A stretch of DNA of 25,301 nucleotides from DASZCR01 sp035942915 (GTDB lineage Bacteria; Acidobacteriota; Blastocatellia; Pyrinomonadales; Pyrinomonadaceae), in contig DASZCR010000141.1 of NCBI GenBank assembly GCA_035942915.1, positions 1 through 25,301 on the forward strand, in the 5' to 3' direction. The position numbers and the translations under genes are program-made. This document shows, one piece after another, positions 1-8,084 of this stretch (position 1 is the first letter of the stretch; each line of letters opens with the position of its first letter). A model generated the notes under the pieces. It saw nothing but the letters and a program-made list of their open reading frames with translations. It was not told the origin of the DNA and searched no databases.

Positions 1-384
1 CAGCCGCACGGCGGCGTGGTTCGTCTCCACTACGGCGTTGAACTGCATCGCGGCGTAACCTTGCTCACGCGCCCACGAGAGCGCGTACTCGCCGAGCGCG
101 CGTCCAACGCCGCGTCCACGCGCCGCGTCGGCGACCATGAAGCTCGCAGTCGCTACGTGCGAGCCGGGGCCGGGGCGGTTCGGCCCCATCTTCGCCGTTC
201 CGAGCACGCGCGTGCCGTCACAGGCGACTACCGTGTGGCCGGGTGACGGTTCCACCCAGACCCCGCGAGCCTGCTCTGGCGACCACGCAGGGTCGTAGGC
301 GTAGGTTTCGCCAGCAGCGACGACCTCACGGAAAATCGCCCAGACGGAAGGCCAGTCTGCGTCGGTGTATTCTCGTATCAGCAC
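1..384 (-). CDS. GNAT family N-acetyltransferase, C-terminus cut by window edge
   Basis: Reading the minus strand from a GTG at 382-384 gives 128 open codons that run off the left edge. An in-frame TAA lies just upstream, so GTG is the likely start; the Shine-Dalgarno signal is weak. The start VLIREYTDADWPSV is the usual beta1-alpha1 opening of GNAT acetyltransferases. Near residue 90 comes ARGRGVGRAL, the acetyl-CoA pyrophosphate-binding motif A (Q/RxxGxG/A), followed by a helix and the strand GYAAMQFNAVVETN with the typical N of motif B. These enzymes move an acetyl group from acetyl-CoA to an amine; the substrate cannot be told. About 30 to 40 residues are missing from the C-terminus. It resembles the L-amino-acid/phosphinothricin acetyltransferase-like branch, but that is only a resemblance. 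Confidence 0.85.
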   Translation of the reverse strand, partial: MLIREYTDADWPSVWAIFREVVAAGETYAYDPAWSPEQARGVWVEPSPGHTVVACDGTRVLGTAKMGPNRPGPGSHVATASFMVADAARGRGVGRALGEYALSWAREQGYAAMQFNAVVETNHAAVRL

Positions 385-541
385 GATGACATCTTAATCA
401 GAGCACAGAGTCGGAGCCAGAGCAAAACCATTCCTGCGTTGCATCGTCACCCGCAGAAGCGTGCACCCGCAGGCGCTCTGCACTTGTTCCCTCGCCGTGC
501 CGCTCGACGTTGAGCAGCCCCAAGTCTCAAAGCCTCTTCGC

Positions 542-563
542 TTCATACAGGTCTCTGTATGAA
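542..563. repeat. Perfect 9-bp inverted repeat (hairpin) between GNAT and MpaB-like genes
   Basis: TTCATACAG at 542-550 and CTGTATGAA at 555-563 are exact reverse complements around GTCT. It lies in the gene-poor stretch 385-606, 44 bases past the stop codon of the minus-strand gene that ends at 607. It could be that gene's terminator stem, though no clear T-run follows on the minus strand, or an operator for the GNAT gene. I see nothing else in 385-606. Confidence 0.5.
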
Positions 564-606
564 CGCACGTCATAAGCGGCGGCCGTGTAGGCTGACGGTC
601 GTCTCC

Positions 607-1380
607 TTAACCCGTTTGACCTCTGCGGTCGAATCTCTCGACCTCGTCCCAATAGCGCGGCTGAATTAGCAATCGCCGCATCAGCGACCTGAGGCCGAGC
701 ACCTCAAGATACCTGTACCCGCCAACTAAGGCGGAGAAGGCGTCCGCCCGCCTGAGACCTAGCAGGCGACGCACACGCTCTGGCACCAGCAGTCCTTGCA
801 CACCGAGCAGCACATGGTATCGCCACGCGCCCAGATGCCGACGGTACTGCCCGTACAGCAGCGCGGTGTGTCTGCTGAAAGCTAAGTCGCGCGCGAGGTG
901 AGCCTGCCTGTCGGTTCGCCAACGCGCGTAGTTCTCCGGCAGCTCTTCGATGTTCATCCCCTCGCCGACCCGCCTGAAGACGGCATACAGCTCTTCGCGC
1001 TCGGCCGCCGTGAGCGCCCCGTAGAGCAGTCGGTGCGCGCGCTCGGAGTAGTCGATGAGCATGTAGAGCACGTCCCTGAAAGCCCAGTCGGGGATGCTCT
1101 GCCCGCGCTCGCGCTCGACCGCGCCGTGAATCGCGTTAATCCTCCCAAGCGTCCGCCCCGCTGTTTCTTCGTCCGCGAAAACTATCTCCTGCGCGTACCG
1201 TACCGTCGAGAACAGTCGTCCGATGGGGTCACTGGGTATCTTGCCGGTGAAGAAGAGCCAGTCAACCGCCCGGTTCAAGGCGAACTCGGCGGCCGAGCCT
1301 GCGAAGACGAGCAGGACTAGCTCCGGGTCGCCCCAAATCTTCCTGACGACCGAATTGTGCGGGACGAAATCGGACTTCAT
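607..1380 (-). CDS. Oxygenase MpaB family / DUF2236 protein
   Basis: 257 residues. The start at 1380 (MKSDFVPHNS) is chosen because AAGGAG lies six bases upstream; an ATG five codons earlier has no such site. The order of motifs fits DUF2236: SVVRKIWGDPELVLLVFAGSAA near the start (equivalent of the 'llqiahPxvAagva' helix), then DPIGRLFSTVRYAQEIVFADEE, GRINAIHGAVE (the conserved H-x-x-V helix with a putative heme-ligand His) and a central WAFRDVLYMLIDYSERAH helix. The family includes fungal MpaB and the latex-clearing protein Lcp, which are heme b oxygenases, but most members have no known reaction. It is a soluble protein with no signal peptide. It stands alone, 260 bases from the next gene. 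Confidence 0.8.
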   Translation of the reverse strand: MKSDFVPHNSVVRKIWGDPELVLLVFAGSAAEFALNRAVDWLFFTGKIPSDPIGRLFSTVRYAQEIVFADEETAGRTLGRINAIHGAVERERGQSIPDWAFRDVLYMLIDYSERAHRLLYGALTAAEREELYAVFRRVGEGMNIEELPENYARWRTDRQAHLARDLAFSRHTALLYGQYRRHLGAWRYHVLLGVQGLLVPERVRRLLGLRRADAFSALVGGYRYLEVLGLRSLMRRLLIQPRYWDEVERFDRRGQTG

Positions 1381-1473
1381 CGATGACTCCTTCATGAATA
1401 GACGACTACTGCGTCCACACCGCTCCCTTCTGCCGCACGAGAATAAACAATGCCAGAGTTTGATGATGTTATT

Positions 1474-1489
1474 GAGGTACTTATACCTC
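1474..1489. promoter_or_regulatory. Palindrome GAGGTA-CTTA-TACCTC upstream of MpaB-like gene
   Basis: A 6+4+6 inverted repeat lies about 95 bases upstream of the minus-strand gene starting at 1380, in the 1381-1643 gap. On the minus strand its centre reads TATAAG, so it could overlap a -10 box and act as an operator. This is inference from symmetry alone. No other structure is evident in the gap. Confidence 0.3.
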
Positions 1490-1643
1490 GCTCGACGGAA
1501 CCTACGGACGCTCTTTGCTTGAAGTATTCATGGACGATGGAGGGTAAACTCCGTCCAGCCGCGTGTCAAAACTACTGCCCCCTATTTTTCCGGGTAGGAG
1601 GGCGACAAGACCTGAAAAGCTATTCTTGCAACACAGCCGCAAT

Positions 1644-2837
1644 TCAAGCCAGCGCGAAGTCGAAGTGCCGGGCATAGAGAATAGTCATCAGCGTGAGCAG
1701 GATGAGCATCGCTGTGCGCAACGCGTTATCGACATGCGTGTTGCGCCCCGCGACGGCCAGCACTATGAAGGCCGGAAAGAGCACCATTGAGTAGCGCCCC
1801 TGCGAAGCGAGTTTCACGTTCGAGAGCGCGATAAAGCTCGCGGCGAACACGTAGGCTGCGAGAGACCACTGTCGCCACCTGAGTAGCACCACCCCGCCCG
1901 CCAGTGCGCCCGCGGCGCCGAGAAAATTAAGCAACCGGAAGTCCCAAGGCTCTACAATTAAGAGCGGCTCAGACAAGTAGCCGAACAGCGTCTTGAGGAA
2001 GAACTGTGGGCGGCGTCCCCAAGCCCCTGCGATATTGTCCCTGAAGGCCAAGGCATTGCCCGTCGTCTTGTAGAGGAAGTACATGAAACACAAGAGTCCC
2101 GAAGGTATCAGTAGCAGTGGGAGAAAATTGAGACGCGGTCGAAAGCTGCGATATGTCTCCCAGTAGAGCACGGCGAGCGCGGGTAAAAGCAGCACGCCCG
2201 TGACTCGTGTGGCCGAGGCGAACGCGCCGAGCAAACCCGCCAGAAGCCATCGCTCGCGCTTCGCTGCGTAAAAGCTGCCGACCGTCAGCATCAGGAAGAG
2301 CGACTCCGTCATCGGCACCGAGAAGAAGTAACTCAGGGGAAAGGCTGCTACATAGAAGACAGTTCGGCGCGCGTCAGCGTCATCGAACCCGAAGGCTCGC
2401 GCCGTTCTGAAGAGCAGCACGAGGGCGACTAAGAAGAAGGCGTTAGAGAGCGCAACGCCGGTCAACTCAATATCGCCGGTGAGGCGCGAGACGTAGCCGA
2501 TGAGCAGTGGGTAGAGGGGGAAGAAGGCCCAGTTGTGGAGCCTATCGTCCGCAAAGGGAAGACGTTCATATCCGTCTCGCGCGATGCCTGCGTACCAGAC
2601 GGTGTCGGCGACGCTGACCGTCTGGTCTATGATGCGCGCGAAGGCGACGTGTCGGACTGAGATTCTCCCGTTGTAGAACTCCACCTGCGGGTCGGGCTGA
2701 AAGACTGTGAGATGTGCGCTCAGTATGAAGAGTGAAAAGATGAGGCCACGTGATAGTGCGAACGCGAAGAGGGCAGAGTGTAAGCTACGGTCGCGCGCAA
2801 ACGACAGTAGCGCGCCTTTCAGGCGTTGCTGTAGCAT
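1644..2837 (-). CDS. PIG-V-type (GT-C fold) membrane mannosyltransferase
   Basis: 397 residues with about ten hydrophobic segments. Diagnostic stretches of the Mannosyl_trans2/PIG-V family are visible: a first luminal loop with DTVWYAGIARDGYE (equivalent of the catalytic 'WDalWYlriAexGY'), NWAFFPLYPLL, ASATRVTGVLLLPALA, and near the C-terminus SQGRYSMVLFPAF. Eukaryotic PIG-V adds a mannose from dolichyl-phosphate mannose to the GPI anchor; bacterial relatives presumably use a polyprenyl-phosphate sugar on the outer face of the membrane. The gene is divergent from a GT2 at 2965 that is of the type that makes such donors, which supports the call. The start is the ATG at 2837; no clear Shine-Dalgarno sequence precedes it. 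The acceptor is unknown. Confidence 0.8.
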   Translation of the reverse strand: MLQQRLKGALLSFARDRSLHSALFAFALSRGLIFSLFILSAHLTVFQPDPQVEFYNGRISVRHVAFARIIDQTVSVADTVWYAGIARDGYERLPFADDRLHNWAFFPLYPLLIGYVSRLTGDIELTGVALSNAFFLVALVLLFRTARAFGFDDADARRTVFYVAAFPLSYFFSVPMTESLFLMLTVGSFYAAKRERWLLAGLLGAFASATRVTGVLLLPALAVLYWETYRSFRPRLNFLPLLLIPSGLLCFMYFLYKTTGNALAFRDNIAGAWGRRPQFFLKTLFGYLSEPLLIVEPWDFRLLNFLGAAGALAGGVVLLRWRQWSLAAYVFAASFIALSNVKLASQGRYSMVLFPAFIVLAVAGRNTHVDNALRTAMLILLTLMTILYARHFDFALA

Positions 2838-2964
2838 CCGCGTATGATAGTGATGTCTTCATCGGGCGGTCAATCAACAGATACCGGCGTCGGTCAGCGG
2901 CGCGCTTACTCAGCCGAGGCGATACTCCGGAGTGAATGGTGGCAAACAGTGGAGGCCGGAAGCA

Positions 2965-3945
2965 ATGCTCATCTCTGTCGTCGTACCCTGCTACAACGAG
3001 GAGCCGGTGATACGCGAGACGCATAGGCGTTTGCGCCTGACGCTTGAAACGCTGACGGAACTTGACCACGAGGTTGTATATGTGGACGACGGTAGTAGTG
3101 ACGCGACGGCCGCGCTGCTGCGCGAGTTGCAAGCCGAGGATGAGCATGTACGCATCGTCCTTCTGTCGCGGAACTTCGGCCACCAGATGGCTGTCACCGC
3201 CGGGCTGGAACATGCCGCAGGAGACGCCGTAGTTGTGATAGATGCAGACCTCCAAGACCCACCCGAAGTCATCCCGGAGATGGTCGAGCGTTGGCGTGAC
3301 GGCTACCATGTCGTTTACGGTCTGCGCACAGACCGCGAAGGCGAGACGCGCTTCAAACTGTGGACGGCGAAGTTGTTCTATAAGCTGATGAGCCGCTTGT
3401 CGAGGACGAAGATACCGCTCGAAGTGGGCGACTTCAGGCTGATGGATAGCAAGGTCGTTGAATCGCTGCGAGCGATGCCGGAGCGCGACCGTTTTCTGCG
3501 CGGCATGATTAGTTGGGTCGGCTTCAGGCAGGTAGCGGTGCTCTATCGCCGCTCCCCGCGCTACGCGGGCGTCACGAAATATTCACTGGGGAAGATGGCG
3601 CGCTTCGCCGTGGACGGTGTGGTTTCATTCTCGTCGGCCCCGTTGCGGCTTGCCATCTGGACAGGCTTTGCGGCCATCGGCGTAGCACTGCTCGGCATCG
3701 TCTACGCTCTCTTCGGAAGGTTTATTACCGGGGATGTGGTGCGCGGGTGGGCGTCGCTCTTCGTGGCGGTACTGTTCATGAGCGGCGTACAACTCATCTG
3801 CATCGGGCTTATAGGTGAATACATCGGGCGCATTTACGGCGAGGTCAAACACCGTCCCTTGTACTTCGTGCAGGAGCGGCTCGGCTTCACAAACACACCG
3901 CGCCATACGCACGAGAACAGAAAAGCCGAAGCAGAGCAGCGTTAA
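2965..3945 (+). CDS. Family 2 glycosyltransferase, DPM1/GtrB-like polyprenyl-phosphate sugar synthase
   Basis: 326 residues from the ATG at 2965, preceded by GGAGG nine bases upstream; a GTG at 2932 would add 11 residues and is less likely. MLISVVVPCYNEE is the canonical GT2 opening; VVYVDDGSSDAT follows, then SRNFGHQMAVTAGL, and DADLQDPPE holds the DxD-type metal/nucleotide motif. The region GDFRLMD and FLRGMISWVGF is typical of the DPM1/GtrB/ArnC branch. Two C-terminal transmembrane helices (about residues 225-250 and 262-285) anchor it. It should move glucose or mannose from a nucleotide sugar to undecaprenyl phosphate on the cytoplasmic face. The divergent PIG-V-like gene is the obvious user of the product. 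Confidence 0.9.
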   Translation: MLISVVVPCYNEEPVIRETHRRLRLTLETLTELDHEVVYVDDGSSDATAALLRELQAEDEHVRIVLLSRNFGHQMAVTAGLEHAAGDAVVVIDADLQDPPEVIPEMVERWRDGYHVVYGLRTDREGETRFKLWTAKLFYKLMSRLSRTKIPLEVGDFRLMDSKVVESLRAMPERDRFLRGMISWVGFRQVAVLYRRSPRYAGVTKYSLGKMARFAVDGVVSFSSAPLRLAIWTGFAAIGVALLGIVYALFGRFITGDVVRGWASLFVAVLFMSGVQLICIGLIGEYIGRIYGEVKHRPLYFVQERLGFTNTPRHTHENRKAEAEQR

Positions 3946-4165
3946 GCAGAGCTTTCATCCACAGGGCTTGTCTATATCGGCGTTTCGGCGCGGCGGGTGA
4001 TGCTGCGCGTTAGACCCTGAGAAGGACATCAAACTATGATTCTCCTGCCTCATCCCTGATGCCCGGCCGTGGAGGTGTGACGTTCATCAGGTGTCGAAAG
4101 CTTTCATGCCCTTTTAATATCAGGCTGAGCAGTTGGGCAAGCGCGAGGGGCGGCGTCGTGTCCGC

Positions 4166-4490
4166 CACGAAGCGATAACGGAAGAGCGTTTCGCGGCAGT
4201 CGCTCTCTACAATCAAGAACGCACACTCGCGCTCGTCGCCAACGGAGAGATATACAACCACCCCGAACTTCGAACTCTCTGTAGCTGAGCGAATACCGGC
4301 AATACCGACGGACGCAGAGCAGGATGACATCGGGTGCGTAATGACGCCGCTTGAATGGGGAAGAATTGCGTCTCATGGGTGAGTAATGAATCGGACGTGT
4401 GATGATAAAGAAGCAGGATGATAGTCGAGAAGCAGTTTTTGAAACACAACCCGATGTTCTTCGGTCTACAACCGCCGTTTCCAAAGCGGC
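4166..4490 (+). pseudogene. asnB: Frameshifted remnant of asparagine synthase (glutamine-hydrolysing) N-terminal domain
   Basis: No intact gene lies in 3946-4517. In one plus frame, 4214-4279 reads ERTLALVANGEIYNHPELR, which matches the class II amidotransferase core of AsnB (usual form TLALVFNGEIYNHxELR); it ends at TGA 4286-4288. In other plus frames homology seems to go on in family order: SEYRQYRRTQS (usual YxFRTxSDTEV), then a frame with IGCVMTPLEWG (usual EVILHxYEEWG), and near 4425-4480 QFLKHNPMFFGLQPP (usual LFLARDRFGxKPLYY). At least three frame changes are needed, and the nucleophile-bearing MCGI start and the synthase domain are absent. Asparagine synthases are frequent in polysaccharide clusters, which fits the two glycosyltransferases next door. 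The call rests on motif memory, not an alignment. Confidence 0.55.
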
Positions 4491-4517
4491 AACACGAAGC
4501 CAACGAGAGAACTTAGC

Positions 4518-5252
4518 TTAAGACCCGGCTCCTGCCCCCGCCTCTTTGAGCCATTTCTCTTGATTCACACCAAACGCAAGTAGCCAGAAGATTGTTGCGG
4601 CTGAGCCTAACAGACCGAAGAGTGCGACGATGGGAAACGCGCGATACCCAAGTGGTGGATAGAGGAAGGTCAGCCAGCCTATGCCTGCAACGAACGACAG
4701 CACCCCCAGCCAGCGCGGCAGAAACGTGGAGCGGAAAACCAAATAGCTGCCCAGAAGGGTCGAAAATCCGAAAAGTCCCAAAGCCGCACCCGCGCCCTGA
4801 TCATTCACTTTAAGAAGAATGAGCGCCACGGATTGCAATTGTTCGGCACTGAATCCTGCTAAAGCCGCCGGGCGTCCCAGCACGAACAATGGAGCGATAT
4901 AGAAAACGCGGGCGAAGGTCTTGATGATGCAGCCGGTGATTTCCAGAAAGAGCGCCAGCAGAGCGACGGTTCTGTTTACAGGCTTCATCAACTGGTAGAA
5001 GAGCACTGCACTCACAATCTGGCACGTCATCTCGATAAGATAGACGGTGAAGCCCAACTGAAACAGGCTCTTGTGCGCCATGATATTGGTTGCTGTAGCC
5101 GCAGCGTCGCTGAAGTTGATAAGTCTTTCGCTGACGAAGCCCTGAGCGAATATTCCTGTCAAGATGGTGAGCAGAAAAAACAGACCTGTCATGCGCGCGA
5201 GAAAACGTGGGGAAGACTGTGTGTTGCGTGATGTCATTGGTAGTCCAGTCAT
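4518..5252 (-). CDS. DUF4386 family membrane protein
   Basis: 244 residues with about six transmembrane helices. The N-terminal SPRFLARMTGLFFLLTILTGIFAQGFV is the usual opening of DUF4386 ('a-R-i-a-G-l-l-yLl-ii-tg-fa'). Later helices IVSAVLFYQLMKPVNRTVALLALFLEITGC and the final YPPLGYRAFPIVALFGLLGSAATIFWLLAFG also fit, as does the family length of roughly 220 to 240. The family has no known function; it sits in the cytoplasmic membrane. Two in-frame ATGs five codons apart (5252 and 5237) are possible starts, and neither has a good Shine-Dalgarno sequence. It ends 114 bases after the exported-protein gene begins its own transcript, so the two may or may not share a message. Confidence 0.8.
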   Translation of the reverse strand: MTGLPMTSRNTQSSPRFLARMTGLFFLLTILTGIFAQGFVSERLINFSDAAATATNIMAHKSLFQLGFTVYLIEMTCQIVSAVLFYQLMKPVNRTVALLALFLEITGCIIKTFARVFYIAPLFVLGRPAALAGFSAEQLQSVALILLKVNDQGAGAALGLFGFSTLLGSYLVFRSTFLPRWLGVLSFVAGIGWLTFLYPPLGYRAFPIVALFGLLGSAATIFWLLAFGVNQEKWLKEAGAGAGS

Positions 5253-5366
5253 CGTGAATCGTATGTAGAGAAACGACGATAGTTTGCGCGTTCATACAAA
5301 GAACGGTTGGCGGGACGAGAAGGTTCACTCGAAGGCATAGAGGCGCGCCGGGTGGCATCCGGCCAA

Positions 5367-6008
5367 TCATTTTGTACGTTGAAACTCGGCCCGCAACTCG
5401 ACCGGCTTACCGTTCGGCATCACGAAAGTCAACTCTATGGCGTGCTTGTTCGCGTCAATCATAGTGAACATCATGCGCTTCACCAATCCTCCCTGCGTGC
5501 TACCGGCGACATCAAGGAGAGTGAACTCGATTGTCTTTCCATCCGGCGAGATTTTCCCCTCCAAGCGCGCACGATTTCCGCCGTCACAATAATGGGTCGC
5601 GAGCAAACGCTCTCCCTCCACGTAGAACATAGTAATTTCATGGTCAGGGGGGCGCTTTCCATCTCCGTGCGCCTCATGCAGAAGTGCGGTACGACTCGAT
5701 GCGGGGCGAATTGTGACATCGAGCGGTATACCCATAATCGTACCTTGCCACGAACCCGTCAGAGTTTTCATTTGCTCTAAAGCCTTCTGCGCGTCCGACG
5801 GCGCGGCCGCGTTGGTTGGGCGCGACACCGTCTGAGCAACAGACGTTCCGTGCCCCGTCATCATCATCAGGCAAATCAGAATTGTCGGCAGAAGAGTTGC
5901 CGTCCGCAGCCCGAACAGCTTGAAGAGCCGTGCCGTGCGGTGATTAAGCTCATCAGGAGAGCCTCCATGCTCCGCATTGTTTTGAGTAAAGTTGACTATT
6001 GCTTGCAT
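5367..6008 (-). CDS. Exported hypothetical protein, probable beta-rich (lipocalin/calycin-like) domain
   Basis: 213 residues from the ATG at 6008, chosen because AAAGGAAA precedes it closely; an upstream ATG at 6089 has no such site and would add 27 basic residues. A long signal-type helix LRTATLLPTILICLMMMTG ends before SVAQTV, so the mature protein should leave the cytoplasm. The body (about residues 75-213) alternates short strands: LTGSWQGTIMGIPLDVTIR, ALLHEAH, EITMFYVEGERLLATHYC, ARLEGKISPDGKTIEFTLLDVAG, and a final IELTFVMPNGKPVELRAEF. The pattern is like small soil-bacterial proteins annotated as DUF1579 or lipocalin-like, where a GxW motif near the start recurs (here TGSW). I cannot name a ligand or reaction. 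Confidence 0.65.
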   Translation of the reverse strand: MQAIVNFTQNNAEHGGSPDELNHRTARLFKLFGLRTATLLPTILICLMMMTGHGTSVAQTVSRPTNAAAPSDAQKALEQMKTLTGSWQGTIMGIPLDVTIRPASSRTALLHEAHGDGKRPPDHEITMFYVEGERLLATHYCDGGNRARLEGKISPDGKTIEFTLLDVAGSTQGGLVKRMMFTMIDANKHAIELTFVMPNGKPVELRAEFQRTK

Positions 6009-6409
6009 CTTTTTTTCCTTTCGGTTTGAGAGAAACTGTTTCCCAGCGCGCTTTGAGAGCCTATAGTTTTTGAACTCCCAAGTCTCCACACGCTGTAATC
6101 AGATTGTAAAAAGTTGTACCGAGAGGAAGATGACTGTTTCTCGTTTTTGAGACGAGTTGAATGAGCGAGGATAAACTGCGGGATTGATTCGCTGCCGTTT
6201 ATTCTCTTGGGGTCTAATACCCCGCAGCTTGCTGCGCTAAACTGCGTGCGTGAGCAAGTTCATTCAGTGGCCTAGAGCACGGGAGAGGTGCTCATTTAAT
6301 GTATGAATTAGTGTTAAGGAAGGAGCCGCAAAGGAGATGGGCGTGAACTCAATCGCCACCTCTAACGCCCCGCCGACTTCACGCCCGCGCGCGAGTTGTG
6401 TTGAACAAC
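6009..6409. other. Gene-free stretch with a cluster of small inverted repeats
   Basis: No credible gene lies in this 400-base gap between the exported-protein start and the NamZ stop. At 6209-6223 GGGGT-CTAAT-ACCCC is an inverted repeat, followed directly by GCAGCTTGCTGC (6224-6235), and AGCAAG about 20 bases on can pair with CTTGCT. The nested symmetry suggests an intergenic repeat element or a terminator for the NamZ transcript, which ends at 6410 on the minus strand. I see no second copy in this window. Confidence 0.4.
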
Positions 6410-7750
6410 TCAGGGGTAAAGCAGGAAGGGCTTGCGGCTCTCGCGGAACTCCGCGGCCTCGCGCTCCCACTCCTCTAGTAGTGAATTGAGCCGGCCGCCT
6501 TCGATGGCGAGCCTCACCTTGTCCGACCCCGTGAGGCGGTCGATTGTTCCCGTCCACGCGAACTCGCGCGGGTGCCGCCGACGGATCTCGTCAATGAGCA
6601 GGAGCGAGGTGCGGACAGGCCGGTACGCCCGCCGGTCTGTGACGGCGAAGCGGAGCGCCGGGATGGTCATCCCCCCGTGCTTGGCGGCCGTCGGCGCCAC
6701 CGCCATCGTGATGGCTTCGAACCGGACGCCCGGCAGCCGTCGCTCATTCATCACACGCGCGACCTCACGCGCGTCGAGCCACGGTGCGCCGACCTGCTCG
6801 AAGGGCCGGTCGGTGCCCCGCCCCTCCGTCAGGTTGGTGCCCTCGAAGTAGACCGTTCCCGGATAGCTTGTCAAAGCGGCCAGTGAGCGGAGGTTCGGCG
6901 AGGGGTTGACCCACGGCAGCCCGGTCTCGTCGAACCACTGCGACCGCCGCCAGTTCGCCACCCGCGCGACGATGAGGTCACAGCCTATCCGGTACTTCCG
7001 GTTAAAGAGGGTGGCGAGTTCGCCGACCGTCATCCCGTGCCGCGCCGGGATGGGGTACATCCCGACGAACGATTTGAACCGGGGGTCGAGCAGGGCGCCC
7101 TCGACTATCTCGCCGCCGATGGGGTTGGGGCGGTCGAGGACGACGAACGGGATGCCCTTCCTCTTCGCCGCCTGCATCGCGAGCGCCATCGTGGAGACGT
7201 ATGTCCAGGTGCGCCCGCCGACCTCCTGTAGGTCGTAGACCAGAACCTCGACATCCTTCAGCATTTCTGGCGTTGGGCCGCGGTCCTCGGACTTGTAGAG
7301 CGAGTAGATGGGGACGCCCGTCTTCGGGTCGGTCTCGTCTACGACCCGCTCGCCTGCCTCCACGTTGCCCCGGATGCCGTGCTCGGGCGCCAGCAGGGCG
7401 ACCAGTTTTACGTCCTTGTGCTTCGCGATGAGGTCGATGTCCGAGTTCCGCGAACGGTCGATCCCGGTGTGGTTGGTGATGAGGCCGACCCGTTTCCCGC
7501 GGAGCGAGCGCGGCACGTCGGCGAGAAAAGTCTCGATGCCTGTCCTCACCGGCAACACAGAGGCGTGCGCCGTCGCGCCCGCAGCCCTCGCCGAGTCGGC
7601 GGGTGACGCCAAGGGCCGAGCCAGCGTCGTCACGCACGCGACGAGCAGCAACAAGGCGAGAGTAAGGGTCTTCCGACGTAGACAGGCACACGCGCCAAGA
7701 CCGCAAACGAAGGCGGAAGCGGCGGCCGCGAGGGTGGATGAAGATGACAT
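6410..7750 (-). CDS. namZ: Exo-beta-N-acetylmuramidase NamZ (DUF1343, GH171)
   Basis: 446 residues from the ATG at 7750; a TTG 14 codons upstream is less likely. A signal segment (LRRKTLTLALLLLVACVTTLA) lies near residue 40, so it is exported. The DUF1343 body starts at GIETFLADVPRSLRGKRVGLITNHTGID. Conserved stretches follow: LLAPEHGIRG (the E-H motif), YSLYKSEDRGPTPEML, VLVYDLQEVGGRTWTYVSTM, VLDRPNPIGG, RHGMTVGELATLFN, WVNPSPNLRSL, YPGTVYFEGTNLTEGRGTDRPFE and GAPWLD. NamZ of Bacillus subtilis removes N-acetylmuramic acid from the non-reducing ends of peptidoglycan fragments, feeding wall recycling. The length and motif order match the full family; nothing is missing. It diverges from the RHS gene at 8085, and 334 bases separate them. 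Confidence 0.92.
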   Translation of the reverse strand: MSSSSTLAAAASAFVCGLGACACLRRKTLTLALLLLVACVTTLARPLASPADSARAAGATAHASVLPVRTGIETFLADVPRSLRGKRVGLITNHTGIDRSRNSDIDLIAKHKDVKLVALLAPEHGIRGNVEAGERVVDETDPKTGVPIYSLYKSEDRGPTPEMLKDVEVLVYDLQEVGGRTWTYVSTMALAMQAAKRKGIPFVVLDRPNPIGGEIVEGALLDPRFKSFVGMYPIPARHGMTVGELATLFNRKYRIGCDLIVARVANWRRSQWFDETGLPWVNPSPNLRSLAALTSYPGTVYFEGTNLTEGRGTDRPFEQVGAPWLDAREVARVMNERRLPGVRFEAITMAVAPTAAKHGGMTIPALRFAVTDRRAYRPVRTSLLLIDEIRRRHPREFAWTGTIDRLTGSDKVRLAIEGGRLNSLLEEWEREAAEFRESRKPFLLYP

Positions 7751-7887
7751 AACTACCAACCGGATGTAGGTTTGACAAACGCCTCTGCTCAAGTTAGGCG
7801 ATACATTCTATAACAGATTCGGCGCGCGATGAGTGACGTGTCGTGCAGCTTATAACGGCAATTATGTTACAGCGCCCTGCCGCCAGC

Positions 7888-7916
7888 TTGACATCCTTCC
7901 TGACCGTAACTAGAGT
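7888..7916 (+). promoter_or_regulatory. Sigma70-like promoter for the RHS gene
   Basis: TTGACA at 7888-7893 is a perfect -35 box; 17 bases on, TAGAGT at 7911-7916 matches four of six -10 positions, including the key first T, A and last T. Transcription would start near 7923, giving a leader of about 160 bases before the ATG at 8085. The leader has no obvious hairpin or riboswitch. The rest of 7751-8084 shows nothing else I can support; the promoter of the divergent namZ must lie in its left part. Confidence 0.55.
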
Positions 7917-8084
7917 ATCCGCGCTTCACTGGATGACGCGCGCGTCCCACACCGCCGTTGCCTGTGTCATAGACGCAAGTCTTTAGTTCACTTTCCCTGA
8001 AACAGTTAGCCTTGTCCGCCAAGTTGCAAGCCACGAGCCTGCTCGGACTGTTACATCATTTCCATTTACAAGGACTGAACCCTC

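Noticed and set aside
898..1320. 140-codon plus-strand open frame over the MpaB-like gene
   Set aside because: Antisense of a gene with recognisable DUF2236 motifs and a good ribosome site.
4034..4330. Minus-strand open frame of 98 codons
   Set aside because: No ribosome site and no family resemblance; the plus strand over the same bases carries asparagine synthase motifs, so it is better seen as antisense of a remnant. Not fully excluded.
7002..7778. 258-codon minus-strand open frame over namZ
   Set aside because: Arg/Pro-rich out-of-frame translation of the namZ gene, which has full family motifs.
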